A DNA stretch of 64,000 nucleotides from Desulfocucumis palustris (GTDB lineage Bacteria > Bacillota > Desulfotomaculia > Desulfotomaculales > Desulfocucumaceae): assembly GCF_002933875.1 (NCBI RefSeq), contig NZ_BFAV01000092.1:1-64000 (forward strand), in the 5' to 3' direction. Shown one piece after another: positions 25,336 to 33,498 of the stretch. Position numbers and translations under genes: made by a program. Positions within the stretch are counted from its first letter, which is position 1, and each line of letters begins with the position of its first letter. Under the pieces are notes generated by a model. That model was given only the letters and a program-made list of their open reading frames with translations, was not told the origin of the DNA and did no database searches.

Positions 25336-26947
25336 TGTTTTTTCCTCCACTGCTCAAGGGAATCGTCAAGGTTAAGGAAAATCCGTTTTCATCGCTGCCG
25401 TAGGATAAGTCACCGCCTGCCAGATTAGCCCTTTCCTTCATCCCCCATAAACCTTTTCCCGCCACAAAATCCTCCATCATATCGCCGTTATCCATAATCT
25501 CAACCTTTAAAACATCTTCTTCCTCTTTAAGGTAAATATCCACTTCGCCGGCGGTGCTGTGCTTGACCACATTGCTTAAGGCTTCCTGAATAATCCTGTA
25601 AATAATTATTTCAACCTTTTTGTTTATGTTTAAAGTTCTTTCCTTATAGAACATGTACACCCTGATGCCCTGCATATTTTCAAAATTGGAGGTGTAGGAT
25701 TCCAGGGCGGATACCAGGCCGACCTCATCAATTAAATAAGGATGAATGTCATTCATAATGCTGCGCATGTCCATGGCCGCGTTTTGGCAGTGGGTTCTGA
25801 GCTTGACCAGGCTCTCATGGATACCCGGCGGCACTTCATTGTTGGCCCGGAGGATATAATCCAGTGAATGAATGATAGGTGACATGCCCCTGCCAATCCA
25901 GTCATGTATTTCAATGGATATTTTTTTCCGCTCCGCTTCGATTGTATCAAACAGATATCTTTTATTTTTTTGCATTTCCACGGTATTGACAATTAATACG
26001 GCGCCTGTCAGCCTTTTAGAGAAAAACATGGGGTGATAGTCCACATTTAAAAAAGATTTGCTGCCGGCGCTGTTTAATATAATCTGTTTATTAATTATTT
26101 TATCCTGGTTTAGGAGCACGCTGAAAAGCGGCTGGATTAAATTCTGAATAAACGGAAAGGCCGCGGAAAGCTCGTTAAGTGTTTTGCCTAAAATATCAGG
26201 CTGTTTAACATTCAATAACTTTTGTAAAGGTTCATTTACCCTGGTGACCCTGCTTTCCCGGTCGATAACCATTACTCCATCCCTGTAAAACGCAACAAGG
26301 TCGGCGGAAAGTTTGCCGCTTTCCAGCAGAGGATGGAGCAGCTTGCGGACACCCAGCAGCAGCAGCAATAAAATCATCAGGACAAGCCCGAGGGATAAAA
26401 TGGATATTCTATTCTGGATATTGGCAACCCGGGTTGTTTCATCCTTTAGGCGGGCATCCCCGGTTAACAGCAGGCTTCCGGATAACTCCAGCATTTCTCC
26501 GGTCATGGCATCAAACTGCCCGCCGTTAACGGCTATGAATTCGTCCTTTTTGCCCGCCTGGACAGCCGGAAGCACTTCTCCCCGCACGTAGGATATATAG
26601 TCCCTGGTTTTTTCTATGAGGTTCTTTAAATCAGCTTTTCTTTTTTCGGAACCGCCCCTGTTGAAAAGATCGAGTTCTTTTTTTACAACGTTAATACTCA
26701 ATTCATTGAATTTTTCTATTTTCCCTTTATCGGCATAAAGCATGTAGGCCTGGGCATTGTATGTCAGGGCCGAGATATTATTAAAGAGATTGTAATTGGC
26801 GGAGGCCTCCTCAAGTTCCCCGGCAATATTTTCAATCCCGCGGGTTTCCACCCGGGCACTGTAAAAGTGCAGCAGGGGCACAAGTAAAATTACCGTCATT
26901 GTTATATAAAACCATCTGCCCGGGGCTTTTTGCGTAGTTATTTCCAT
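25328..26947 (-). CDS. NarX/DesK-type sensor histidine kinase
   Basis: A 539-residue kinase. Two membrane segments (about 14-30 and 186-206) enclose a four-helix-bundle-like sensor. PAS follows (from LVAFYRDGVMVIDRESRVTRV), then a HisKA_3-type dimerisation domain with His348 in ISIEIHDWIGRGM, and the ATPase domain (IYRIIQEALSNVVKHS, GKGLWGMKERA). It heads the minus-strand operon kinase, regulator, Cache/PAS sensor, and is divergent from the second YeiH gene across 355 bp. Confidence 0.93.
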   Translation of the reverse strand: MEITTQKAPGRWFYITMTVILLVPLLHFYSARVETRGIENIAGELEEASANYNLFNNISALTYNAQAYMLYADKGKIEKFNELSINVVKKELDLFNRGGSEKRKADLKNLIEKTRDYISYVRGEVLPAVQAGKKDEFIAVNGGQFDAMTGEMLELSGSLLLTGDARLKDETTRVANIQNRISILSLGLVLMILLLLLLGVRKLLHPLLESGKLSADLVAFYRDGVMVIDRESRVTRVNEPLQKLLNVKQPDILGKTLNELSAAFPFIQNLIQPLFSVLLNQDKIINKQIILNSAGSKSFLNVDYHPMFFSKRLTGAVLIVNTVEMQKNKRYLFDTIEAERKKISIEIHDWIGRGMSPIIHSLDYILRANNEVPPGIHESLVKLRTHCQNAAMDMRSIMNDIHPYLIDEVGLVSALESYTSNFENMQGIRVYMFYKERTLNINKKVEIIIYRIIQEALSNVVKHSTAGEVDIYLKEEEDVLKVEIMDNGDMMEDFVAGKGLWGMKERANLAGGDLSYGSDENGFSLTLTIPLSSGGKNNG

Positions 26948-26998
26948 TTACCCCCTTCTATTTTTATTAAATATATTTTCTCTTAAATGAAAGGATTT

Positions 26999-27034
26999 AT
27001 CAAAAAGTTGAACATTTATGTTCAACTTTTTGAT
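26999..27034. promoter_or_regulatory. 16-bp inverted repeat between divergent kinase and exporter genes
   Basis: ATCAAAAAGTTGAACA (26999-27014) and TGTTCAACTTTTTGAT (27019-27034) are perfect inverted repeats around TTTA. It starts 52 bp upstream of the kinase start codon. No terminator T-run suits either direction, so it is a candidate operator or 5' leader hairpin. The rest of 26948-27302 is AT-rich and has no gene. Confidence 0.55.
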
Positions 27035-27302
27035 ATCTTATGGCCGGATGCTGAACATGAAAATACCATTCAGCTCTCAAATTGTTGATTAAATGAAAAA
27101 ATAATATAAGATTTCTATAATACAATCAATACCAAGATTATTTAAACAGTTATATAATATCCGGTTGATTAATGTTTTCGGCATATTACAGAATTTTTTT
27201 ACCCGGGCCTGTTTAAAACGGTACTTGTCAACAATGCCGGCTGTTATAAGTGCCCCGTTTTAATCAATTAAACTAATAATTAATTACAAGGGGGGATTTT
27301 CC

Positions 27303-28643
27303 ATGTCTAATAAACCTGTCGCCGTAAGCGGCGGCTGGTCGGACCTTTACAAAAAGGAAGATTGGTGGGCGGTCTGGCTTGGCGTCGGAACGGTGATTGC
27401 CGCGATATTATTCTGGATTTCCGGCGGCTCGATAAAACCGATTGCCGTAAGCATTTCCAAATGGTCCGACTTTAGCGCCGTTTCAGCGTTTTTAGGTCAA
27501 AACCTGGGTGCCCTGGTGATGATGTTTGTTGTTTTTGCCGTGCTTTTCTCCGTTGCGGTTAAAATACTGGGGCATAAATTAAACCAGTTTATTCCCGGAT
27601 TTATTATTATTTTTGTAGCCAGCGTTATAGTCTCCATTTTCGGTTCCTGGGAGTGGGCGCAAAAATACAACCTGGAGCCTCCCCTGGTAGCCCTTGGTCT
27701 TGGCCTGCTGGTGGGCAACGTCATACCAATGCCCAAATGGATGGAGGCATCCTTGAGAACAGAATTCTACGTTAAAGTAGGTATCGTGCTGCTGGGCGCC
27801 ACCCTTCCATTTACCAAAATTATAGAGGCGGGCCCGATGGCCTTTACCCAGGCCACCGTTATAGCCGTAAGCACTTTCACGGCCATATACTTCGCCGGCA
27901 CCAAATTGTTTGGGCTGGATAAGCGTTTTGCCGCCACGCTGGGCGCCGGCGGCTCCATATGCGGCGTGTCCGCCTCCATTGCCATCGGTGGGGCCGTTAA
28001 GGCGGAAAAACAGCATGTGTCAGTGGCTATCTCGCTGGTTGTGGTCTGGGCCATCGTTATGATATACGCACTGCCCATTTTCATCAGCCTGTTTGGAATT
28101 CCCGCCGGCCCGGCCGGGGCCTGGATAGGCACTTCGGAGTTTGCCGACGCCGCCGGCATGGCCGCTGCCGCCGCCATTGGCGACCAGGCTATCACCACCT
28201 TTACTTTGATGAAGGTAGTTGGCCGTGATATGTTTGTGGGAATCTGGTGCTTTATTCTGGCCCTGATTTCCATTACCGTGTGGGAAAAGCGGGAAGACGG
28301 AACCAAGCCCCAGGCATCTGAAATATGGTACAGGTTCCCCAAGTTTGTTATTGGTTTCTTTGTGGCTTCCGCGCTGGTTACATTAATTATCGCCGGTGCC
28401 GACGCGGCGACTTCAAAGTCGATCACCGACAATGTCATTAAACCCATACAAACTCTTAGAACCTGGGCCTTTATTTTCTGCTTCCTGGCCATTGGCCTGA
28501 CCACCCGCTTCAAAGAGCTGACCTCCGTGGGCTGGAAACCCTTTGCGGCTTTTACCACCGGGGTATTGATCAACGTGCCCCTGGGTTATATCATCTCCAT
28601 CCTGCTGCTGGGCGGCTATTGGGCTGCCGTGGCTGTTAAATAG
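27303..28643 (+). CDS. YeiH-family putative anion (sulfate) exporter, second copy
   Basis: 446 residues, about 70 longer than the 22000 gene, with an extended N-terminus (WSDLYKKEDWWAVWLGVGTV) and around eleven membrane segments. Shared blocks are LGLGLLVGNVIPMP, FYVKVGIVLLGATLPF, LGAGGSICGVSASIAIGGAV and FADAAGMAAAAAIGDQAITTFTLMK. The strong AAGGGGGGA site and terminator make it a single-gene unit. The adjacent two-component system is the obvious regulator (inference). Substrate unproven. Confidence 0.88.
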   Translation: MSNKPVAVSGGWSDLYKKEDWWAVWLGVGTVIAAILFWISGGSIKPIAVSISKWSDFSAVSAFLGQNLGALVMMFVVFAVLFSVAVKILGHKLNQFIPGFIIIFVASVIVSIFGSWEWAQKYNLEPPLVALGLGLLVGNVIPMPKWMEASLRTEFYVKVGIVLLGATLPFTKIIEAGPMAFTQATVIAVSTFTAIYFAGTKLFGLDKRFAATLGAGGSICGVSASIAIGGAVKAEKQHVSVAISLVVVWAIVMIYALPIFISLFGIPAGPAGAWIGTSEFADAAGMAAAAAIGDQAITTFTLMKVVGRDMFVGIWCFILALISITVWEKREDGTKPQASEIWYRFPKFVIGFFVASALVTLIIAGADAATSKSITDNVIKPIQTLRTWAFIFCFLAIGLTTRFKELTSVGWKPFAAFTTGVLINVPLGYIISILLLGGYWAAVAVK

Positions 28644-28663
28644 AATAGCATTTGGCGAACGGG

Positions 28664-28710
28664 AAAGGCGCGCATAAGCCATGCTTATAGCGCGCCTTTC
28701 TGTATTTTTA
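28664..28710 (+). terminator. Terminator after the second YeiH gene
   Basis: AAAGGCGCGC pairs with GCGCGCCTTT, with an inner TAAGC/GCTTA stem, followed by CTGTATTTTT. A strong intrinsic terminator. Confidence 0.85.
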
Positions 28711-28740
28711 TCTCGCTAACAGCCTGCGTCCTTAAAGGTC
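28705..28740. repeat. Duplicated post-terminator segment, copy A
   Basis: TTTTTATCTCGCTAACAGCC-TGCGTCCTTAAAGGTC recurs at 30141-30184 with one C/T and one A/G change and a short insertion. Both copies follow a terminator or stop region. Origin unknown, probably a short dispersed repeat. Confidence 0.6.
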
Positions 28741-28786
28741 CGGGATAAACAGGCAATTAAGGAAAGGGGACACACCTCTCTTTAAA

Positions 28787-28853
28787 GGTCAGGGGACACA
28801 CCTTCATTTGGAGCATACCTTTAGGGCAGAAGGAATGTCCCCAACGCATGGTC
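28787..28853. repeat. Dispersed palindromic element, copy 2
   Basis: GGTCAGGGGACACACCTTC at the left and GAAGGAATGTCCCCAACGC-ATGGTC at the right mirror the element at 17197-17279. Another AGGGGACACACC lies just upstream (28765-28776). A 10-bp hairpin (GGTCGGAAGG with CCTTCCGACC, 28850-28874) follows. Confidence 0.6.
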
Positions 28854-28890
28854 GGAAGGGAGCCCCTTCCGACCTCAAGGCTCACTTATA

Positions 28891-29508
28891 TCACAACAAA
28901 CCCCATTTACGCTCGTATTCCACCTTTAAAACAAATTCATCGTCGTTGAAGCCGTTATCCTTTAGCAGTTTGAGAGCGTCGTTAAAGTCGTAGGTGCTGG
29001 TTTCCAGCAAAATCTTGTCCCTTTTGCCGCTGGTGGCCCAGCCGTCATGGGCGGACATTAAAATCTCCATCATTTTGGCTATCCTGTCCAGCCGGTTATG
29101 CAAAAAGCGGCTTAAATCGGCCACTGCCGCCGGTTCTATCCCGGAAGACTTTACTATGCTCTTTAAGGGAGGCTCTTCCCCCTGCCCCCATTCCCGCTTT
29201 TCAAAGAAATCAAATATAAACTTTACTTTTTGGATACAGGTTATGTTTTTTTCATCCATGGGGCACGCTCTTCCCGTCATTTCGTTTTTGTAATCATACC
29301 AAACAGCCCGGATATTTTCAATGTTTAACGGCCCCGTACTCTTCCGGCAAGTTGGCAATGCGGGAAAAATTTTGTTTCCCGTTCCTCCCCTTGAGGAGTT
29401 CCCGCACCCTGGGGCATCCCCGTTCATGGCCGCGCTTATCATGGGCTCACCGGTATTGCCGGCGCAGGACGCGGCCGGCATAAGGAACTTTTTCTTACAA
29501 CCTGTCAA
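28891..29508 (-). CDS. Hypothetical protein
   Basis: Up to 205 residues. The C-terminal 140 look like real soluble alpha-helical protein (IRAVWYDYKNEMTGRACPMD, KVKFIFDFFEKREWGQGEE, FNDALKLLKDNGFNDDEF). The N-terminal 55 residues are Cys/Gly-rich and may be untranslated. No start codon has a convincing ribosome site, so the true 5' end is unclear. I do not recognise the family. It is divergent from the universal-stress gene. Confidence 0.55.
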   Translation of the reverse strand: MTGCKKKFLMPAASCAGNTGEPMISAAMNGDAPGCGNSSRGGTGNKIFPALPTCRKSTGPLNIENIRAVWYDYKNEMTGRACPMDEKNITCIQKVKFIFDFFEKREWGQGEEPPLKSIVKSSGIEPAAVADLSRFLHNRLDRIAKMMEILMSAHDGWATSGKRDKILLETSTYDFNDALKLLKDNGFNDDEFVLKVEYERKWGLL

Positions 29509-29546
29509 TCACCTGTCAGGATATTGTTTAATTATACGGTTTATAA

Positions 29547-29561
29547 CACATAAGATATGTG
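29547..29561. promoter_or_regulatory. 15-bp dyad upstream of the usp gene
   Basis: CACATA-AGA-TATGTG is a perfect dyad 48 bp before the usp start codon, set among TATA-rich sequence. A possible operator; the binding protein is unknown. Confidence 0.35.
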
Positions 29562-29608
29562 GTATATAGTGTTAAAGTAAAATTATCGAGAAAAACAGGG
29601 AGTACATT

Positions 29609-30085
29609 ATGCAAGGACAAATATTGTTTGTAACCGACGGGTCGGCTTCCTCCAGGGACGCGGGCGCAGTGGCCATTGAACTGGCCGGGCAGTGGAACGC
29701 GCCGTTGCGGGCCATCGCCGTTATAGATGAAAGTTGGGAGAATATGCTGGGTGATGAGTGGATCAATTCCTCCGGCGTCCGGAACAATTTTTTTCAATGG
29801 CTGGGAAAAGACCTGCAGCTAAACGCCCGGTCCGTGCTGGACGAATTCTGCAGCCGGGCAAAGACCCGGGGTCTTCTTGTTCAATCCGACATTATAAAAG
29901 GCAGGCCGGATAAAATAATCATCAAATCCGTCATTGATTGTGAAACAGCGCTGCTGGTCCTGCCCAATCCTTATGCCACCAAGCCCGCCGCGGAGTCCGG
30001 CTTGAAATATAATCTCAATGCCATTGCCCGCAAAGTAAACTGCCCCATCTGGGTGGCAATGGCGGGGCGGCCCCGTCAGTTTTGA
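29609..30085 (+). CDS. Universal stress protein (UspA family)
   Basis: A 158-residue single Usp domain. It opens with the nucleotide-binding strand ILFVTDGSASSRDAGAVAIELA and ends NLNAIARKVNCPIWVA, matching the family's final strand. The GxxG-type ATP loop is weak (LPNPYATKPAAESG), so ATP binding is doubtful. ATG at 29609 follows CAGGGAG at adequate spacing. Monocistronic, with a terminator at 30195. Confidence 0.85.
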   Translation: MQGQILFVTDGSASSRDAGAVAIELAGQWNAPLRAIAVIDESWENMLGDEWINSSGVRNNFFQWLGKDLQLNARSVLDEFCSRAKTRGLLVQSDIIKGRPDKIIIKSVIDCETALLVLPNPYATKPAAESGLKYNLNAIARKVNCPIWVAMAGRPRQF

Positions 30086-30140
30086 GGGGAGCCACTGGGA
30101 ACCATGGAGAAACCCCTTCACCGGCCATGTCAAAGGCCTC

Positions 30141-30184
30141 TTTTTATCTCGCCAACAGCCTGTAAGACCGCGTCCTTGAAGGTC
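30141..30184. repeat. Duplicated post-terminator segment, copy B
   Basis: Second copy of the segment at 28705-28740: TTTTTATCTCGCCAACAGCC, then an insertion TAAGACCG, then CGTCCTTGAAGGTC. AGACC and GGTCT can pair here. Confidence 0.55.
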
Positions 30185-30194
30185 TAAAAGGTAT

Positions 30195-30222
30195 GCCGTG
30201 CAGTCAATGCGCGGCTTTTTGT
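30195..30222 (+). terminator. Terminator downstream of usp
   Basis: GCCGTGCA and TGCGCGGC pair (one G-U) around GTCAA, followed by TTTTTGTG. Confidence 0.7.
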
Positions 30223-30227
30223 GTTTG

Positions 30228-30643
30228 AAGCGCCTATGAATGTGCCTGGGAAAAATACCTGCCTCCGATTTACCGAATTACTGAAGCTAATTCCTTTCCC
30301 CCGGACCACCAGGCCTGTTCACCCGCTTAAAGGCCATTTGACCGCCTTTAATATCAGCGGGGCTTTGCAGGCGGGACCTTTTTTCACCGGCCTGTCGATG
30401 ACCTTTATCGTTTCCAGGTTAAGAATATTTTTTGGGGAAAAGGTGGGGCTTTTCCGGGGTAATGACATAATCCACCAGTACGGGTTGGGGTGACCCGGCA
30501 AGTTGGTAAATTGCCCGGAACCGCTTTTCTGCGGCTCTGCCTCCGGGTGACAGGGTTAGAGTGGAATGTTGCTTATTGACTCCTTAATGCCTTCATCATT
30601 TCTGCCAAACCGGAGGCTATTCAAAGCAATTCAATGATCATGA
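30228..30643. other. Gene-poor stretch before the catabolic island
   Basis: Open frames of 60-90 codons exist on both strands (30221-30493 plus, 30319-30501 minus). None has a good start or recognised domain. It may contain decayed coding sequence. Confidence 0.3.
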
Positions 30644-30682
30644 CCAAATTTTTTATTGGGTGACAATAGGGGCTTCTATTGG
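30644..30682 (+). promoter_or_regulatory. Putative activator site (UAS) 1
   Basis: The core ATTGGGTGACAATAGGGGCT, flanked by CCAAATT on the left and CTATTGG on the right, matches the element at 35595-35635 almost exactly. It resembles elements at 48166-48200 and 51761-51785. Its centre lies about 74 bp upstream of a sigma54 promoter. Confidence 0.65.
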
Positions 30683-30735
30683 TGAGACTGGAAAAAATAA
30701 TTGCCTGTTTTCTTAACTTTTTGGTGTTTTTTGAA

Positions 30736-30751
30736 TGGCATAAAACTTGCG
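30736..30751 (+). promoter_or_regulatory. Sigma54 (-24/-12) promoter 1
   Basis: TGGCATAAAACTTGCG fits TGGCAYR-N4-TTGCW except for the last base, with the invariant GG and GC correctly spaced. It drives the dehydrogenase/TAXI-TRAP operon through a leader of about 490 bp made of remnant sequence. Confidence 0.75.
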
Positions 30752-31024
30752 TTGTACTCATGCTCAACCGCTAATTCCGGTAATATAAAGCCTTTTTCAC
30801 AATTTATTTTGATCATTTAGCAATGGAATCATAAGCAGGGACCGTGGAAAACCAATCTAATCCGGGTTAGCAGATGAAGCTAAAACCGTTTTTAAGTCTC
30901 CTTTTCGGAGCGGGGAGCATTTAACCGGGCGGCGGGAAGGAAAAAAACAATTAGGCAATTTAGTTATAAAGCAGGGGTTTGAAGTGGATTGCCGGGGCGG
31001 AAACATAGGTTTTTCAATCATACA

Positions 31025-31203
31025 AGGGTATCCGTTTGCAAGGCGGAAAGCTCAAAGCTAATTTTGTTGATCATAAATGGGAAGGAGGTAGCCGGTATTG
31101 TTGCTAAGGAAGTAGCCGGAATAGCAAATACGGCAGAGAAAGAGTAAAAATCTATTAACGGCAAAGCCTGAAAACACCGCCTCCGGCAGTAAGCTGGAAT
31201 CTA
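31025..31203 (+). pseudogene. Remnant of flavoprotein 3' end and tautomerase
   Basis: 31025-31095 matches the end of the flavoprotein gene at 37561-37630 (GGGTATCCGTTTGCA, GGAAAGCT-AAAGCTAATTTT, GGAGGTAGCC). 31095-31203 matches the tautomerase gene at 37757-37866 (GAAGTAGCC, GCCTGAAAACACCGCCTCCG). Frameshifts, stops and a deletion of the tautomerase 5' half make it non-coding. It shows that the head of the 35.6-kb operon was once duplicated in front of this one. Confidence 0.8.
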
Positions 31204-31248
31204 AAAGTAAACAACTAAATATCCAAGTGTTGAATGGAGGGAAAACAA

Positions 31249-32283
31249 TTGTTGGCAGCCGTTGTGATTGAACCGGGAAAATTAGAAATACAAGATCTAC
31301 CTGTGCCCGGCCTGGGTAAAAATGATGTGTTGGTCAAGGTGGCAAGCTGCGGTGTGTGCGGCTCAGATGTTCACGCCTTTGAGGGAAATCATTTTAGGAC
31401 AACATATCCCAGGGTTTTAGGGCATGAATTTAGTGGTGTTGTAGCGGAAATTGGTTCAGGAGTAACAAATTTTAAATGTGGCGACAGGGTTTGCGCAGAA
31501 ACCAATATACCTTGCGGTGTATGTAAAATTTGCAACTCAGGATTGCCTCATCTGTGTAAATCGGTAATAGTAATAGGTTTTAATGCAGATGGCGGCTATG
31601 CGCAGTATGTCAAAGTTCCCGCTGATAATTTGATTCCGGTACCGCATAATATGACCCTGGACCAGGCAACGCTTACCCAGCCCCTGGGAGTCGGCTACAA
31701 AGCTGTTGTGGACCATTCATGTGTTGAAGAAGGAACCACGGTGGCTGTTTTGGGGGCCGGTCCCATAGGTTTGGGCGCCATTGCCACAGCCAGTGCCCGT
31801 GGTGGAAATGTTATTGCCATTGACTTGTTTGAACATAAATTAAAGACCGCCAAAAAAATGGGCGCCATGGAGGTAATTAATGGCAAAGAGGAGGACGTTG
31901 TAAGTAAAGTTTTGGAATTAACTGATGGTCACGGGGTTGACGCTGTTTTCGAATGTGCGGGCGGTGACCAGGACGTTACCATACAACAGGCAACGCAAAT
32001 AGTCAGGCGGCGGGGCGAGGTCATTGTGGTGGGAACCTTTGGGAAAAAAGGAGCCAGGGTGCGTATGAATGATTTGCGGGCAGGAGAGATAACCATAAAA
32101 GGGACCCGCGGCCAGTACAAAAAGTATGCGCCCTGTCTGGAGATGGTCTCAAACGGGCAAATCGATGTAATGCCAATGTTAACCCATACTGTGTCCCTGG
32201 AGAATACATTAAGGGGCATTGAATTGATGGCGGGGAAAACCAATCAACAGGTGATAAAAGTATTACTAAAACCCAATGATTAA
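31249..32283 (+). CDS. Zinc-dependent alcohol dehydrogenase (threonine/sorbitol dehydrogenase-like), copy 1
   Basis: A 344-residue MDR-family NAD(P)-dependent dehydrogenase. Catalytic-zinc ligands are in CGVCGSDVHAFEG and GHEFSG. The structural zinc uses the four cysteines of CGVCKICNSGLPHLC. The Rossmann motif is VAVLGAGPIGLGAI. TTG at 31249 is chosen because GGAGG lies 8 bases upstream and the N-terminus then matches the paralogue at 37909. The two share the same family layout but are clearly diverged. Substrate unknown, a hydroxy-acid or polyol being likely. First gene of the TAXI-TRAP operon. Confidence 0.9.
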   Translation: MLAAVVIEPGKLEIQDLPVPGLGKNDVLVKVASCGVCGSDVHAFEGNHFRTTYPRVLGHEFSGVVAEIGSGVTNFKCGDRVCAETNIPCGVCKICNSGLPHLCKSVIVIGFNADGGYAQYVKVPADNLIPVPHNMTLDQATLTQPLGVGYKAVVDHSCVEEGTTVAVLGAGPIGLGAIATASARGGNVIAIDLFEHKLKTAKKMGAMEVINGKEEDVVSKVLELTDGHGVDAVFECAGGDQDVTIQQATQIVRRRGEVIVVGTFGKKGARVRMNDLRAGEITIKGTRGQYKKYAPCLEMVSNGQIDVMPMLTHTVSLENTLRGIELMAGKTNQQVIKVLLKPND

Positions 32284-32377
32284 TTTTATTGGGCCTTTTG
32301 CCGGGAGCCGCCGCCGGATACGGGGGGCGGCGGAGATGAGCGTTGAAACCTGTTTAGTTGGTTAAGGAGGGAAAAAC

Positions 32378-33394
32378 ATGTTTAAAAGATCAACAGGTAT
32401 ATTGGTGGTTTTGTTTATGCTGGCACTGGCCTTGACCGGGTGTCAGAGTTCCAAAAATGAAACAGCTCAGGATACGGGCAACGGAGTCGACAAATCCGGC
32501 TGGCCCAAACAGCTGACTGCGGTGTGCGGCCCGGAGGGCGGCAGCGGCTTCTCCCTTTTAAGCGTATGGGCGCCCATAGTTGGGCAGGCGACCGGGGCCA
32601 ATCTTTCAGTTCAGGCAACCGGCGGCAATGTGGCCAATACCATCATGGTGGATAAAGGCCAGGCGGATATGGGGCTTAGTACTGCGGCCCTGGCCGCTGA
32701 AGGTATAAAAGGGGCTGATTGGACCAATAACCAGGCCTTGGGCAATTATAGACTGGTTGCCGTGCTTCAGACATATGTGGGCCAATATTACAGCATGGCC
32801 AAAAGCAATATAGACTCAATAGATGCCATGAAAGGAAAGCACATCTCAGTGGGTAACGCCGGTTCCGGCAGCGATACCTGGAGCCGCCGGGTACTGGATG
32901 CCTTTGGCATTACCCCCGGCAAGATCAGCAATATGGCCCCGGGGCAGGGCAATGATCTTTTAAAGGACGGCCTGCTTGATGTACAGGCTGTATTCGGCTC
33001 AGCCCCGCACAACTCAATTGCCGAGATGCAGGCCGCGGAGGATCTGACGGTATTTGGACTGGGCAAAGAGAAGTCGGAGGAATTTGTTTCCCGGTACCCG
33101 GGACTTTTTGTCTATGAAATACCCGCCAATACCTATAAAAACCAGAAGGAACCCATCTATTCAATAGCTGAACCGGTGGTTTTAATTGCCAATAAGGATC
33201 TTCCCGATGATCTGGTGTATGAAATAACCAGGGCCACTTTTGAAAAGCAAGATGAGCTTGTGGCGGGATATAAACCTTTCGGTGAAGTTAAAATCCAGGA
33301 TGCCCAAAAGGGTTCCGTGATGCTTCACCCGGGCGCCTATAAGTACTATGTGGAAAAGGGCATTGATATTCCGGAACAAATATCGCCCAAGTGA
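32378..33394 (+). CDS. TAXI-family TRAP transporter solute-binding lipoprotein
   Basis: A 338-residue lipoprotein with lipobox LTGC (Cys about 22). The TAXI core shows AVCGPEGGSGFSLLSVWAPI, the ATGGNVANTIMVDKGQADMG loop and ISVGNAGSGSDTWSRRVLDAFG. It captures a carboxylate such as glutamate or another small organic acid outside the membrane for the fused permease 105 bp downstream. ATG at 32378 follows AAGGAGG. A strong hairpin separates it from the permease. Confidence 0.92.
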   Translation: MFKRSTGILVVLFMLALALTGCQSSKNETAQDTGNGVDKSGWPKQLTAVCGPEGGSGFSLLSVWAPIVGQATGANLSVQATGGNVANTIMVDKGQADMGLSTAALAAEGIKGADWTNNQALGNYRLVAVLQTYVGQYYSMAKSNIDSIDAMKGKHISVGNAGSGSDTWSRRVLDAFGITPGKISNMAPGQGNDLLKDGLLDVQAVFGSAPHNSIAEMQAAEDLTVFGLGKEKSEEFVSRYPGLFVYEIPANTYKNQKEPIYSIAEPVVLIANKDLPDDLVYEITRATFEKQDELVAGYKPFGEVKIQDAQKGSVMLHPGAYKYYVEKGIDIPEQISPK

Positions 33395-33413
33395 TTTTTG
33401 CAGTATTGGGGGA

Positions 33414-33446
33414 GTGTAAGGGCAGGGCATCGTCCTGCCCTTACAC
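33414..33446 (+). other. Intercistronic hairpin between TAXI and permease genes
   Basis: GTGTAAGGGCAGG and CCTGCCCTTACAC form a perfect 13-bp stem around GCATCGT, without a T-run. Such hairpins often protect the upstream message, giving more binding protein than permease. Confidence 0.65.
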
Positions 33447-33498
33447 GGCAGTTTATCCACCGTAATTGTTTAACTAGTCGAAGGGGGGCGTCCCTGCC

